The notes beneath the pieces are model-generated. The model saw nothing but the letters and a program-made list of their open reading frames with translations. It was not told the origin of the DNA and searched no databases. 64,000 nt of DNA from Microbacterium hydrocarbonoxydans (GTDB lineage Bacteria; Actinomycetota; Actinomycetes; Actinomycetales; Microbacteriaceae): the NCBI RefSeq assembly GCF_011752045.1, contig NZ_JAAKXW010000001.1, positions 434,001 to 498,000 of the forward strand, written 5' to 3'. How positions within the stretch are numbered: position 1 is the stretch's first letter; every line of letters begins with the position of its first letter. The translations under genes were made by a program, and so were the position numbers. Positions 26,551 to 33,709 of the stretch are shown one piece after another.

Positions 26551-27885
26551 TCAGCGACGACGATCCGGTTCCAGTCCCATCCGGATGCGGGTGCGCTTGC
26601 GCTCGATCACGATGAAGACGACGCCCAGCACCCACAGCGGGATCGGCATGAGGAACGCCACCCGGAACGCCTCGAACGAGTACGTCTCGGGCGTTCCCGC
26701 ACCCTGAAGGTCGAGGGCGAGGCCGATGAGGAAGATCGCGATGAGGGCGGCGATGAAGCCGCCCGCGTTCGTCACACCGGTCGCCGTGCTCAGGCGGTGC
26801 GAAGGGTTGTGCGTGCGGGCGTGGTCGAAGGCGATCATGGACGCGGGGCCACCGGATGCGAGCGCGACGGCGAGCACATAGAGGAGCCAGAGCGGCGCCG
26901 GCCCGGGAAGCGCCAGAACGGCGATCCACGCGGCCATCTGGACACCCACCGCGGGGAGGACCAGGGCGAAGGACCGGCGGTACGGCATCCGCCGCGACAG
27001 ATCGCCGATCACGGGGCCGAGGGCCATTCCGGCGATCACGTACACGGAGATGATGCCGGCGGCGTGGGCGGCGTCGAGTCCCTGCGCCGCGGTGAGGTAC
27101 GGCATCCCCCAGAGGAGCACGAAAGCCGTGCCCGCGAACGGCGCGGTGAAATGCGACCAGAACGCGAGCCGGGTGCCGGGGTGCGCCCAGGCCGCGCGGA
27201 TGCCGACACCGGTGTCGATCGCGGACGTGACGACCCGGATCACACCGGTGTCGGTGTCGATGCTGACGTCCGCGCCTCGCTCGGGCGGGTGGTTGCGGAT
27301 CACGACGGCGACGAGGATCGTGAAGAGCACGCCGAGTCCGGCGACGCTCCCGAAGGTGATCGTCCAGGTCGTGGCGTGCAGGAGCGCCGCGAGCGGAACG
27401 AGGGCGATCAGCTGACCGGCCTGACCCAGGATGCCGGTGAACTGGACCATCAGCGGACCACGCTGCGCGGGGAACCAGGTCGCGACGAGCCGGAGCACCG
27501 CAGGGAAGACGGCCGCATCGCCGGCGCCGAGCAGGATGCGGGCGAAGATCGGGATGCCGATGCCGGGGGAGAGGGCCATGGTCAGCTGCCCGACCGCCAT
27601 CAGGAGCATGCCGATCGTCATGATGGGCCGTGAGCCGTAGCGGTCGAGGAGCACGCCGACGGGGATCTGCATCCCGCCGTAGACCGCGAGCTGCACGACG
27701 GCGAACAGGGCGAGCGTGGAGGCGTCCGCCTGGAAGCGCTCGGCGGCGTCGACGCCGACGGCACCGAGCGAGGTGCGGTTCGTGACGGCGAGGACGTAGG
27801 CGGCGACGCCGACGGTCCAGATCAGCCATGCACGCCACCCCGGTGCGGAGACGGGGGAGTGGGACACCTGGGGCACGTCTTCCAC
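26551..27885 (-). CDS. MFS transporter
   Basis: A 444-residue membrane transporter with about 12 helices. The loop-2 motif is GVLLDRYGSRPIM and the second-half counterpart is GDLSRRMPYRRSF. RILLGAGDAAVFPAVLRLVATW and WFPAQRGPLM lie in the first half (the former is given by its ends). The latter resembles the anion:cation symporter/nitrate porter style WFP-x-R-G segment. The cargo is unknown. GTG start with AGGAG 4 bases upstream. It sits fourth in a leftward cluster behind a TetR-type promoter, a setting common for efflux pumps, but import is equally possible. Confidence 0.85.
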   Translation of the reverse strand: MEDVPQVSHSPVSAPGWRAWLIWTVGVAAYVLAVTNRTSLGAVGVDAAERFQADASTLALFAVVQLAVYGGMQIPVGVLLDRYGSRPIMTIGMLLMAVGQLTMALSPGIGIPIFARILLGAGDAAVFPAVLRLVATWFPAQRGPLMVQFTGILGQAGQLIALVPLAALLHATTWTITFGSVAGLGVLFTILVAVVIRNHPPERGADVSIDTDTGVIRVVTSAIDTGVGIRAAWAHPGTRLAFWSHFTAPFAGTAFVLLWGMPYLTAAQGLDAAHAAGIISVYVIAGMALGPVIGDLSRRMPYRRSFALVLPAVGVQMAAWIAVLALPGPAPLWLLYVLAVALASGGPASMIAFDHARTHNPSHRLSTATGVTNAGGFIAALIAIFLIGLALDLQGAGTPETYSFEAFRVAFLMPIPLWVLGVVFIVIERKRTRIRMGLEPDRRR

Positions 27886-27915
27886 GCTACTCCTGTGCGC
27901 TGCGCGCTCCGGCGC

Positions 27916-28467
27916 TCATGTCGCCGGGAGCCGGAGCCCCATCACCTGGATGCGACGGTTCGGTGTGATCTGCGCCGCGGCGTCGATGACGGTCCAGCCG
28001 AGTGACGCGTAGAGCCGCTTCGCGGGCTCGGCATCCCGATAGCAGCCGAGCAGGGCGGTGTCGTACGGCAGATCCCGGAGCACCGCCGTCATGAGGTCCC
28101 GGGCGAGGCCGGATCGGCGACGGCCTGCTGCGATCGCGAGCTCGGCGACGGAGAACTGCTGCGGACGGAGCCATTCCGCACGCGCCTCATCCGAGAGTGC
28201 GGCATCGAGGCGCCCCCACCACCAGTCGCCGGGTCCGATGCCTGTGCCGAGGACGAATCCCGCCACCGTGTCGTCCGCCATCGCCAGAAGCAGGCGGAAA
28301 CGGGGCTTCTCCGCCGCGTAGCGACGGATCCGCGCGATGATCTCCGTGCGACTGTCCTCGGGGTTCTCGTCGTAGGGAGGTTCGGCGAACGCGTCGGCAT
28401 AGACGTCGGCGACGGCGCGGAGCTCATCGTCGCCGCCGTCCCAGGGTCGGATGTGGGTGCCGGGCAT
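27916..28467 (-). CDS. GNAT family N-acetyltransferase
   Basis: A 183-residue protein with GNAT layout: THIRPWDGGDDELRAVADVYADAF at the N-terminus (given by its ends), then FRLLLAMADDTVAGFVLG, and the acetyl-CoA loop in VAELAIAAGRRRSGLARDLM. The closing segment AEPAKRLYASLGW is the usual fourth-strand motif. The substrate is not predictable. It lies 30 bases from each neighbour in the five-gene leftward cluster. A weak GAGGCT box lies 6 bases before the ATG. Confidence 0.82.
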   Translation of the reverse strand: MPGTHIRPWDGGDDELRAVADVYADAFAEPPYDENPEDSRTEIIARIRRYAAEKPRFRLLLAMADDTVAGFVLGTGIGPGDWWWGRLDAALSDEARAEWLRPQQFSVAELAIAAGRRRSGLARDLMTAVLRDLPYDTALLGCYRDAEPAKRLYASLGWTVIDAAAQITPNRRIQVMGLRLPAT

Positions 28468-28497
28468 GCATCCAGCCTCGCACGGGACCGCGGGGTT

Positions 28498-28782
28498 TCA
28501 GCTCAGGCGCTCAGTGAGATGGACGGTCACCTCGTCGCCGTCCGTCTTGCCGACGGTCTTGCGGATGGCTGCAGCGACGGGAAGCTTGTGCGTGCCGTCG
28601 CCGAGGGCCATGAAGGCGCCGCGGAAGGGCGCGCCGTCGACGGTTCCGGCGACCTTGACGAGTCCGCGGGTCCCGAAGACGGTGGCCGAGTCCGGCAGCT
28701 GCACGCAGGTCCAGGTGTCGCCCTCTCGTACTTTGCCGAGGGTGGCGGTGAAGGTGATGTCCAGAGGGCCGGTGTTCGGCAT
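28498..28782 (-). CDS. DUF1905 domain protein
   Basis: A 94-residue single-domain protein of the small beta-barrel DUF1905 type: [20 protein letters not shown], then [34 protein letters not shown] with the two parts given by their ends, and [10 protein letters not shown]. Members are often fused to or beside YdeI/OmpD-associated domains; their role is unknown. A GGAG lies about 8 bases before the ATG. It is the second gene of the leftward cluster, 34 bases after the DUF1761-like gene. Confidence 0.8.
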   Translation of the reverse strand: MPNTGPLDITFTATLGKVREGDTWTCVQLPDSATVFGTRGLVKVAGTVDGAPFRGAFMALGDGTHKLPVAAAIRKTVGKTDGDEVTVHLTERLS

Positions 28783-28798
28783 GTTTCTGCTCCGATCC

Positions 28799-28818
28799 GT
28801 TGCGATTCGTTGCGATTC
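28799..28818. repeat. Two tandem copies of a 10-bp unit
   Basis: GTTGCGATTC occurs twice head-to-tail at 28799-28808 and 28809-28818. The second copy overlaps the stop codon of the DUF1761-like gene. It looks like a simple local duplication. Confidence 0.6.
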
Positions 28819-29197
28819 AGATGAAGAGGCCGACGATGACGCCGATGAGCGTGAGCTTGACGATCCAGTCGACCAGATGGATGCCGGCGGCGGAAGGGGC
28901 TGTGTTCTCGTGCACGACGCCGCCCAGCAGCAGGATCAGCGGTATGATCACGAGGGCGAGGCCGAGGAGTCCTCCGATGAACGGGCCGTGCCAGTCGGCG
29001 GCGGCCATGAGTCCTGCGATCAGACATGAGGCGAGAAGGCTGCGCAGCAGCACCGACGCCATCTGCAGCGGGACGGAGACGCCCGGACGCGGGGTGCTGG
29101 TGCGCGTGACCAGCGCGGCGACCGGCGGGAGCGAGTAGAGCGCCGCGCTCGCGATGAACGAGACGACCGTGGCGACGGCGATGCCCAGAGCGATCAT
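28817..29197 (-). CDS. Four-helix small membrane protein (DUF1761-like)
   Basis: A 126-residue protein with four hydrophobic helices (about 3-25, 44-66, 72-94 and 105-126). The charged first loop and the C-terminal [20 protein letters not shown] resemble DUF1761 proteins, though the match is by eye only. It has a textbook ribosome-binding site (AGGAGGT) and a consensus-like promoter reading leftward from the TetR intergenic region. It is the first gene of a five-gene cluster. Function unknown. Confidence 0.65.
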   Translation of the reverse strand: MIALGIAVATVVSFIASAALYSLPPVAALVTRTSTPRPGVSVPLQMASVLLRSLLASCLIAGLMAAADWHGPFIGGLLGLALVIIPLILLLGGVVHENTAPSAAGIHLVDWIVKLTLIGVIVGLFI

Positions 29198-29205
29198 GAT
29201 ACCTC

Positions 29206-29264
29206 CTTTAGTACTACCTGGTACTGAACATAGGGCGTGCTTTTGAAACTGTCAAGTACTAAAG
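29206..29264. promoter_or_regulatory. Candidate TetR operator: repeated AGTACT sites
   Basis: A perfect 10-bp inverted pair, CTTTAGTACT at 29206-29215 and AGTACTAAAG at 29255-29264, brackets the divergent promoter region. A further GGTACT lies at 29220-29225. One arm overlaps the -35 box of the leftward promoter and the others lie just downstream of its -10 box. That is where a repressor would block transcription. The adjacent TetR protein is the obvious candidate ligand. Confidence 0.65.
29227..29255 (-). promoter_or_regulatory. Near-consensus promoter for the leftward five-gene cluster
   Basis: Read on the minus strand: TTGACA (29255-29250), a 17-base spacer, then TATGTT (29232-29227). The spacing is optimal and the -35 box is perfect. 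It drives the DUF1761-like gene, whose AGGAGGT and ATG follow at once. The promoter is interleaved with the AGTACT repeats. Confidence 0.75.
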
Positions 29265-29272
29265 TGGGATCC

Positions 29273-29908
29273 ATGACGACGACGATGCGAACGCGGGGCC
29301 GCCCGGCAGGCAGCACGGGGGAGGACCTCCTGTCGATCGCCCGCGAGGTGTTCCTCGAGCGGGGCTACGCCGGCACGTCGATGGACGAGGTCGCGCGGAG
29401 AGCGCGCATCTCCAAGGCGTCGCTGTACCGCGAGCACGCATCGAAGAGCGCCCTGTACGCCGCAGTCGTGCGGCAGTGGGCCGCGGCGGGTCGGGACGCG
29501 ATGCGTCCGGGGCTGGAGCGGCTGCAGGGGAGCGCCGACCTTCGTGAGGGACTGGTCGAGCTGGCGGACACGATGCGCGCCGGCATCCTCAGCGAGCCCG
29601 TGCTCGCCATGCGGCGCCTGGTCACGGCGGAAGCGGCGACAAGGCCCGACGTCGCCGCCACCTATCTCGCGGAGAGCTGGGAGCGCAATATCGGCGATCT
29701 CGCCGAGGCGCTCGGCGGGATCGCCGCGTCCGGCCGGCTCCGGGTGGAGGACCCGGCGGCCGCGGCGGAGCAGTTCACCTGGCTCGTCGTCGGGGCTCCG
29801 CTCAATGCACGACTGCTCGGTGGTGGTTCGGAGTCGACGCCGGTCTCGCGGGCCGTCGATCTCTTCCTTGCGGCATATGCGCCGCAGGGGAGGGAAGCCC
29901 GACGGTGA
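29273..29908 (+). CDS. TetR/AcrR family transcriptional regulator
   Basis: A 211-residue repressor-type protein. The N-terminal helix-turn-helix domain (about 8-60) reads RGRPAGS, IAREVFLERGYAGTSMDEV and RISKASLYREHASKSALY. The C-terminal ligand and dimerisation region (about 70-205) is all helical, with the style of the AcrR C-terminal domain (TetR_C_7 type). The ATG at 29273 is chosen; the in-frame start at 29237 would read through the promoter region and one operator arm. It is divergent from the five-gene cluster with an MFS pump and probably represses both directions through the AGTACT repeats. Confidence 0.9.
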   Translation: MTTTMRTRGRPAGSTGEDLLSIAREVFLERGYAGTSMDEVARRARISKASLYREHASKSALYAAVVRQWAAAGRDAMRPGLERLQGSADLREGLVELADTMRAGILSEPVLAMRRLVTAEAATRPDVAATYLAESWERNIGDLAEALGGIAASGRLRVEDPAAAAEQFTWLVVGAPLNARLLGGGSESTPVSRAVDLFLAAYAPQGREARR

Positions 29909-29983
29909 GCTCCACGCCCTCGAGAGCGAAGGCCTGCTGCTTCGGCCGCAGCATCCCGGCGACGCGGGGGTGTTCCGGATCCT

Positions 29984-30001
29984 CTCGACCGAGCGGTCGA
30001 G
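29984..30001. repeat. Short perfect palindrome (8-bp arms)
   Basis: CTCGACCG-AG-CGGTCGAG lies in the 225-base gap between the TetR gene and the YCII gene. It could be an operator or a short terminator. The rest of the gap shows no gene. Confidence 0.45.
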
Positions 30002-30133
30002 CGCAAGAACACTGACGACGTCATCGGCTGCTGCATCGAGAACTCTCTGCGCTCCGTGTCGATCCGGCCCTGTCTCGTTCGACGAAGAGGTGAGAGGGTG
30101 ACAGAGCGTGACCCCGAGACGAGAGGATCGATC

Positions 30134-30511
30134 ATGACCCAGTACTTCCTGACCGTGCCGCACGACACGGCCACCGAACCGACCATGGAGTCGATGCAGG
30201 AATTCGACCCGGAGGAGCTCGCGGCCGTTCTGGCCGCCGTCGACGCCTTCAACACCGAGCTGAAGGACACGGGCGCGTTCGTGTTCGCAGGCGGGCTCAA
30301 CCCGCCTTCGACCGCGAAGACCGTCGATGTCAGCACGGGGGAGACGCGCGTGCTGGACGAGCCGTTCGTCGAGGCGGACGCCTACGTGGGCGGATTCTGG
30401 GTGATCGACGCAGCGGATGAGGACGCCGCCGTGGCGTGGGCTGTGAAGGCGTCGAATGCGCTGCAGTGCCGTATCGAGGTGCGTGCCTTGCAGGAAGAGC
30501 CCGAGGTGTAA
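30134..30511 (+). CDS. YCII-related domain protein
   Basis: A 125-residue protein starting MTQYFLTVPHDTATEP, with GAFVFAGGLNPPSTAKTV, then VLDEPFVEADAYVGGFWVIDA and a closing segment NALQCRIEVRALQE. This matches the ferredoxin-like YCII/DGPF family (the Streptomyces SCO-type proteins often paired with ECF sigma factors). No sigma factor gene is next to it here. The ATG at 30134 has GAGAGGA upstream. Function unknown; small-molecule binding or hydrolysis has been suggested for the family. Confidence 0.85.
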   Translation: MTQYFLTVPHDTATEPTMESMQEFDPEELAAVLAAVDAFNTELKDTGAFVFAGGLNPPSTAKTVDVSTGETRVLDEPFVEADAYVGGFWVIDAADEDAAVAWAVKASNALQCRIEVRALQEEPEV

Positions 30512-30540
30512 AGCCCTCGAATCGAGGGCCCAGCCCGACC

Positions 30541-30546
30541 TAGTGT
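30541..30546 (+). promoter_or_regulatory. Candidate -10 box for leaderless PAP2-kinase transcript
   Basis: TAGTGT ends 6 bases before the ATG at 30553; no ribosome-binding site lies between. Confidence 0.45.
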
Positions 30547-30552
30547 CGAGAC

Positions 30553-32178
30553 ATGGGCCTGCTCGCACATCCGCGTATCCTGATCCGGCGCGCCAGCATC
30601 CTGCCGCGCTGGGTGCGCCGCATCGATGCCCGCGTGGCCGGCATGATCAACGGGCATCGCCATCTCCCCAGCCTCGATCGACGCCTCGCGCAGCTGTCGC
30701 ACCTCGCCGATCGCAGCCGCCTCTGGCTTGCGGTCGCGTTCACACTCGTGATCCTCGGGGGAGCGGCCCGGCGCGGCGCGGTGCGCGGCATCGCGTCGCT
30801 CGTCGCGGGCAGCGCGATCGCCAACCTGATCGGGAAGCGGATCTTCGGCGGGGACAGGCCTCTGCTCAAGGACGTGCCGGTGCCCCGCCGGCTCAAATCC
30901 TTTCCGACTTCTGCTTCGTTCCCGTCGGGGCATTCCGCATCGGCCGCAGCCTTCGTGACGGGGGTCGCCCTCGAATCCCGCCGGGCAGGCCTGGCGCTCG
31001 CGCCGCTCGGAGCGGCGGTCGCATACTCGCGGCTGCACACGGGCGCCCACTGGCTCTCGGACGTCGTCGGGGGAGCGGCGCTCGGGGCAGCGGTCGCGGG
31101 CGCCGGGCGGATGCTGGTGCCGGCGCGACCGGCTCCGGCCGACGAGCCGACGGTGCCGCGGGTCGTCCTCCCGGCGCTTGCAGACGGCGGCGGTGCATCC
31201 GTGCTCATCAACCCCTCGTCGGGAATCGATCCGTTCCGGCCAGACCCGGTGGAGTTCCTCACAGAGGCGCTGCCTGGCGCCGAGCTCCACGTTCTCGACC
31301 AGGGTGACCACGTCGCCGCGATCGTTCGTGAGGCGCTCGCGTCGGACAGCCCACCCCGCGTGCTCGGGATCTGGGGAGGAGACGGCTCGGTCGCGTCCGT
31401 CGCCGACGTCGCCCGACGCGCACGGATCCCGCTCCTGGCATTCCCTGGCGGCACGTTCAACCACTTCGCACGTACAGTCGGCACCGCCACGCTCGAGCAG
31501 GGGATCGAGGCGATCCGCTCCGGGTCGGGCTGCCGTGTCGACGTGGCAGAGCTCGCCATCGACGAGAGCGAGCCGATCACCGTGCTGAACGCGGCGTCCA
31601 TCGGCATCTATCCCGAATTCGTCGCAGCCAGGGAGTCGATGGAGAAGAAGCTCGGCAAGCCGCTCGCGGCACTGATCGCGGCGATTAAGGCGCTGTCTCG
31701 CGCCGAGACGATCGCCGTTCGCATCGACGGACGCCCGGCACTGGTCTGGTCGGTGGCGGTCGCCGTGGGGGAGAGCCGGTCCCCGGCCACGGTGCCGCTT
31801 CAGCGACGGCGCCTCGACGACGCTGTGCTCGACGTGCGTGTGCTGCACGCCCCGGGCCGGATGTCGCGGCTGCGGGGTCTCGTCGCACTGGCCCTCGGCA
31901 TGAGATCATCCGCCGTGCTGGATCGTGTCCCCGGGCGCGGACGGCCACCGACGATCGAGGCCTTCACGGCGAGCAGCGTGCGGATCGAGGCGCGCGCAGC
32001 AGGGCAGGCGCTGACCATAGCGCACGACGGCGAGGTGACGCTGAGCGCACCGCTCGGACCGGACCACGGCGCGGCGGCGACGATCACGATCGTGCCCGGC
32101 GGTCTGGACGTGTACAGCGCGGCCTCCGAGGGAGGGGTGTCGCATGAGGGAAGAGCCTTGGTGCGGGGAAGCGCTTGA
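30553..32178 (+). CDS. PAP2 phosphatase fused to diacylglycerol/lipid kinase
   Basis: A 541-residue two-domain protein. The N-terminal half (about 50-190) is a membrane PAP2 acid phosphatase: KRIFGGDRPLL, SFPSGHSASAAAF and YSRLHTGAHWLSDVVGG give the three phosphatase motifs. The second half (about 215-530) is a DAGK-type lipid kinase with VLINPSSG, GIWGGDGSVASVA and AFPGGTFNHFA. Kinase and phosphatase acting on related lipids (phosphatidate, undecaprenyl phosphate or sphingoid lipids) in one chain would allow reversible control. The exact lipid is unknown. The fusion is recurrent in actinobacteria. Confidence 0.9.
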   Translation: MGLLAHPRILIRRASILPRWVRRIDARVAGMINGHRHLPSLDRRLAQLSHLADRSRLWLAVAFTLVILGGAARRGAVRGIASLVAGSAIANLIGKRIFGGDRPLLKDVPVPRRLKSFPTSASFPSGHSASAAAFVTGVALESRRAGLALAPLGAAVAYSRLHTGAHWLSDVVGGAALGAAVAGAGRMLVPARPAPADEPTVPRVVLPALADGGGASVLINPSSGIDPFRPDPVEFLTEALPGAELHVLDQGDHVAAIVREALASDSPPRVLGIWGGDGSVASVADVARRARIPLLAFPGGTFNHFARTVGTATLEQGIEAIRSGSGCRVDVAELAIDESEPITVLNAASIGIYPEFVAARESMEKKLGKPLAALIAAIKALSRAETIAVRIDGRPALVWSVAVAVGESRSPATVPLQRRRLDDAVLDVRVLHAPGRMSRLRGLVALALGMRSSAVLDRVPGRGRPPTIEAFTASSVRIEARAAGQALTIAHDGEVTLSAPLGPDHGAAATITIVPGGLDVYSAASEGGVSHEGRALVRGSA

Positions 32179-32254
32179 TCTCAGCGTACTGACATAAGGT
32201 GCATTATCGGTGTTACTCCGGGCCGCGCGAGAGGGGCGGTTCGGGATCGATCGA

Positions 32255-32260
32255 TAGGCT
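32255..32260 (+). promoter_or_regulatory. Candidate -10 box for leaderless methyltransferase transcript
   Basis: TAGGCT ends 6 bases before the ATG at 32267. Confidence 0.5.
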
Positions 32261-32266
32261 CGGCAG

Positions 32267-33112
32267 ATGGACGGAAGCACTGTCGAGATCGACTGGGAAT
32301 CGGCGCGGGCGGCGAACCTGCAGAACTGGGACGATCGCGTGCCGCTGCACCGGGACGCCTACGGCCTTGACGCGTTCGATGATCCAGCGCATCTCAGCGA
32401 CGTCGTCGCACACGACCTCAAGGCGCTGACACCGTACCTGCCGTCCCGGAGCCTCCGGGGACTCGACCTCTGTCACCTCCAGTGCCACATCGGCACGGAC
32501 ACCCTCTCGCTGGCCCGTGCCGGCGCCACTGTCACGGGTGTCGATTTCTCGGCGTCCGCGCTGCGTGTGGCCAGGGAGCTCGCTGAGAGTCACGGCGTGC
32601 ACGCCACATGGGTCGAGACCGACGTGCTGGACGCCCGTGCCGCGGTATCCGGTGACTTCGATGTCGTGTACACGAGCATCGGCACGATCACCTGGCTCGA
32701 CGATCTGGATCGCTGGGCGGCGCAGGTCGCGCAGCTGCTGCGCCCCGGCGGGGTCTTCTACATCCGCGACGGGCATCCGGCTCTGTACGCGCTCGATGAG
32801 AACGCCGAGAACCTGACGACGCGATACCCGTACTTCGGCGACGGACGCGCCCAGCGCTGGGATGACGAATCGACGTACGTCGGCGCAGGAACGGTCGCCC
32901 ACCCCCGCACCTATGAATGGCCGCATCCGCTGTCCGAGATCATCGGCTCGCTGCTGGGTGCGGGCCTTCGGCTGCGCCACTTCGGCGAGGGCAAGGTGCT
33001 CCCCTGGCGGTTCAGCCCGCGGATGGTCGAGGTCCCGCACGGGTTCGCGTGGCCTCAGTCGGAGCGTGATCTCATCCCGTGCACCTATACGATCCTCGCC
33101 TCCCGGGACTGA
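32267..33112 (+). CDS. Class I SAM-dependent methyltransferase
   Basis: A 281-residue Rossmann-type methyltransferase. Motif I is DLCHLQCHIGTDTLSLARAG, followed by the acidic end of strand 2 in VTGVDFSASAL, then VVYTSIGTITWLDDLDRWA (motif IV region) and LLRPGGVFYIRDGHP (motif VI). This H-x-Q-C-H-x-G variant of motif I is shared by many uncharacterised bacterial methyltransferases that probably act on small molecules. The substrate is unknown. The N-terminal SARAANLQNWDDRVPLH resembles that group. A leaderless promoter is likely. Confidence 0.87.
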   Translation: MDGSTVEIDWESARAANLQNWDDRVPLHRDAYGLDAFDDPAHLSDVVAHDLKALTPYLPSRSLRGLDLCHLQCHIGTDTLSLARAGATVTGVDFSASALRVARELAESHGVHATWVETDVLDARAAVSGDFDVVYTSIGTITWLDDLDRWAAQVAQLLRPGGVFYIRDGHPALYALDENAENLTTRYPYFGDGRAQRWDDESTYVGAGTVAHPRTYEWPHPLSEIIGSLLGAGLRLRHFGEGKVLPWRFSPRMVEVPHGFAWPQSERDLIPCTYTILASRD

Positions 33113-33234
33113 GCTGACGAACCACTCCGGGGCGGTCATGGGCAGGGCAGTCCTCCCCATGTCCGGATGCTCCGTGCGATGACGATAATCGCCACAGGAA
33201 GCGCCGATCGGGCGCTCGATCGTGGGAGGAAGAC

Positions 33235-33657
33235 ATGAAGTCCATCAAGAAGCGCCTGGTCGCCGGTCTCGGCGCAGCCCTGCTCGCCGCGAGCCTGACC
33301 GTGGCGGTGCCGGCGACCGCGAACGCCGCGACGTACTCTTCATCGTGCAAGGGCAGTCACGTCGCGACGAAGGCCATCAAGAACAGCGCGGGCACGGTCC
33401 TCGCTCGTGTGGGCGTCTACCGCGACGGCAACTACATGTGCGCGGTGCTCGTGAAGGCGGGGCCGGTGTACGGCGTTCCCACCTACACCGACCTGATGGT
33501 CAGCACGCCGCAGGATTACGGCTTCGATCAGGGCTACTTCTCCTACAAGACGGACGCGATCCGCGTCTACGCCCCCAACCATCGCGTGCTGCTGAATGCG
33601 TCGGTCACGGGGAAGAACGGCAACACGAACAACCTCTACACGTACGTCAACGGCTGA
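33235..33657 (+). CDS. Small secreted protein of unknown function
   Basis: A 140-residue protein with a clear Sec signal peptide: KSIKKR, a hydrophobic core LVAGLGAALLAASLTVAV, and an Ala-x-Ala cleavage site near residue 31 (ATANA). The mature domain of about 109 residues is rich in Tyr, Asn, Val and Gly and has exactly two cysteines (38 and 69), which may form one disulfide. I do not recognise the family. A strong GGGAGGAAG ribosome-binding site and a GATAAT -10-like box at 33184-33189 precede it. A bidirectional terminator follows. Confidence 0.8.
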   Translation: MKSIKKRLVAGLGAALLAASLTVAVPATANAATYSSSCKGSHVATKAIKNSAGTVLARVGVYRDGNYMCAVLVKAGPVYGVPTYTDLMVSTPQDYGFDQGYFSYKTDAIRVYAPNHRVLLNASVTGKNGNTNNLYTYVNG

Positions 33658-33666
33658 TGCTCTGAA

Positions 33667-33700
33667 CCGTCGGGCGGTCCGCTCACGCGCCGCCCGACGG
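33667..33700. terminator. Bidirectional hairpin terminator
   Basis: Perfect 11-bp stem CCGTCGGGCGG (33667-33677) with its complement at 33690-33700, around a 12-base loop. It lies between the convergent small secreted protein and UvrA-like genes and ends 10 bases before the latter. Confidence 0.7.
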
Positions 33701-33709
33701 CTGCCGGAT

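Noticed and set aside
29909..30133. Remnant of an ECF sigma factor next to the YCII gene
   Set aside because: YCII genes often neighbour such factors, but no frame of this 225-base gap gives sigma-factor motifs; only a short palindrome is visible.
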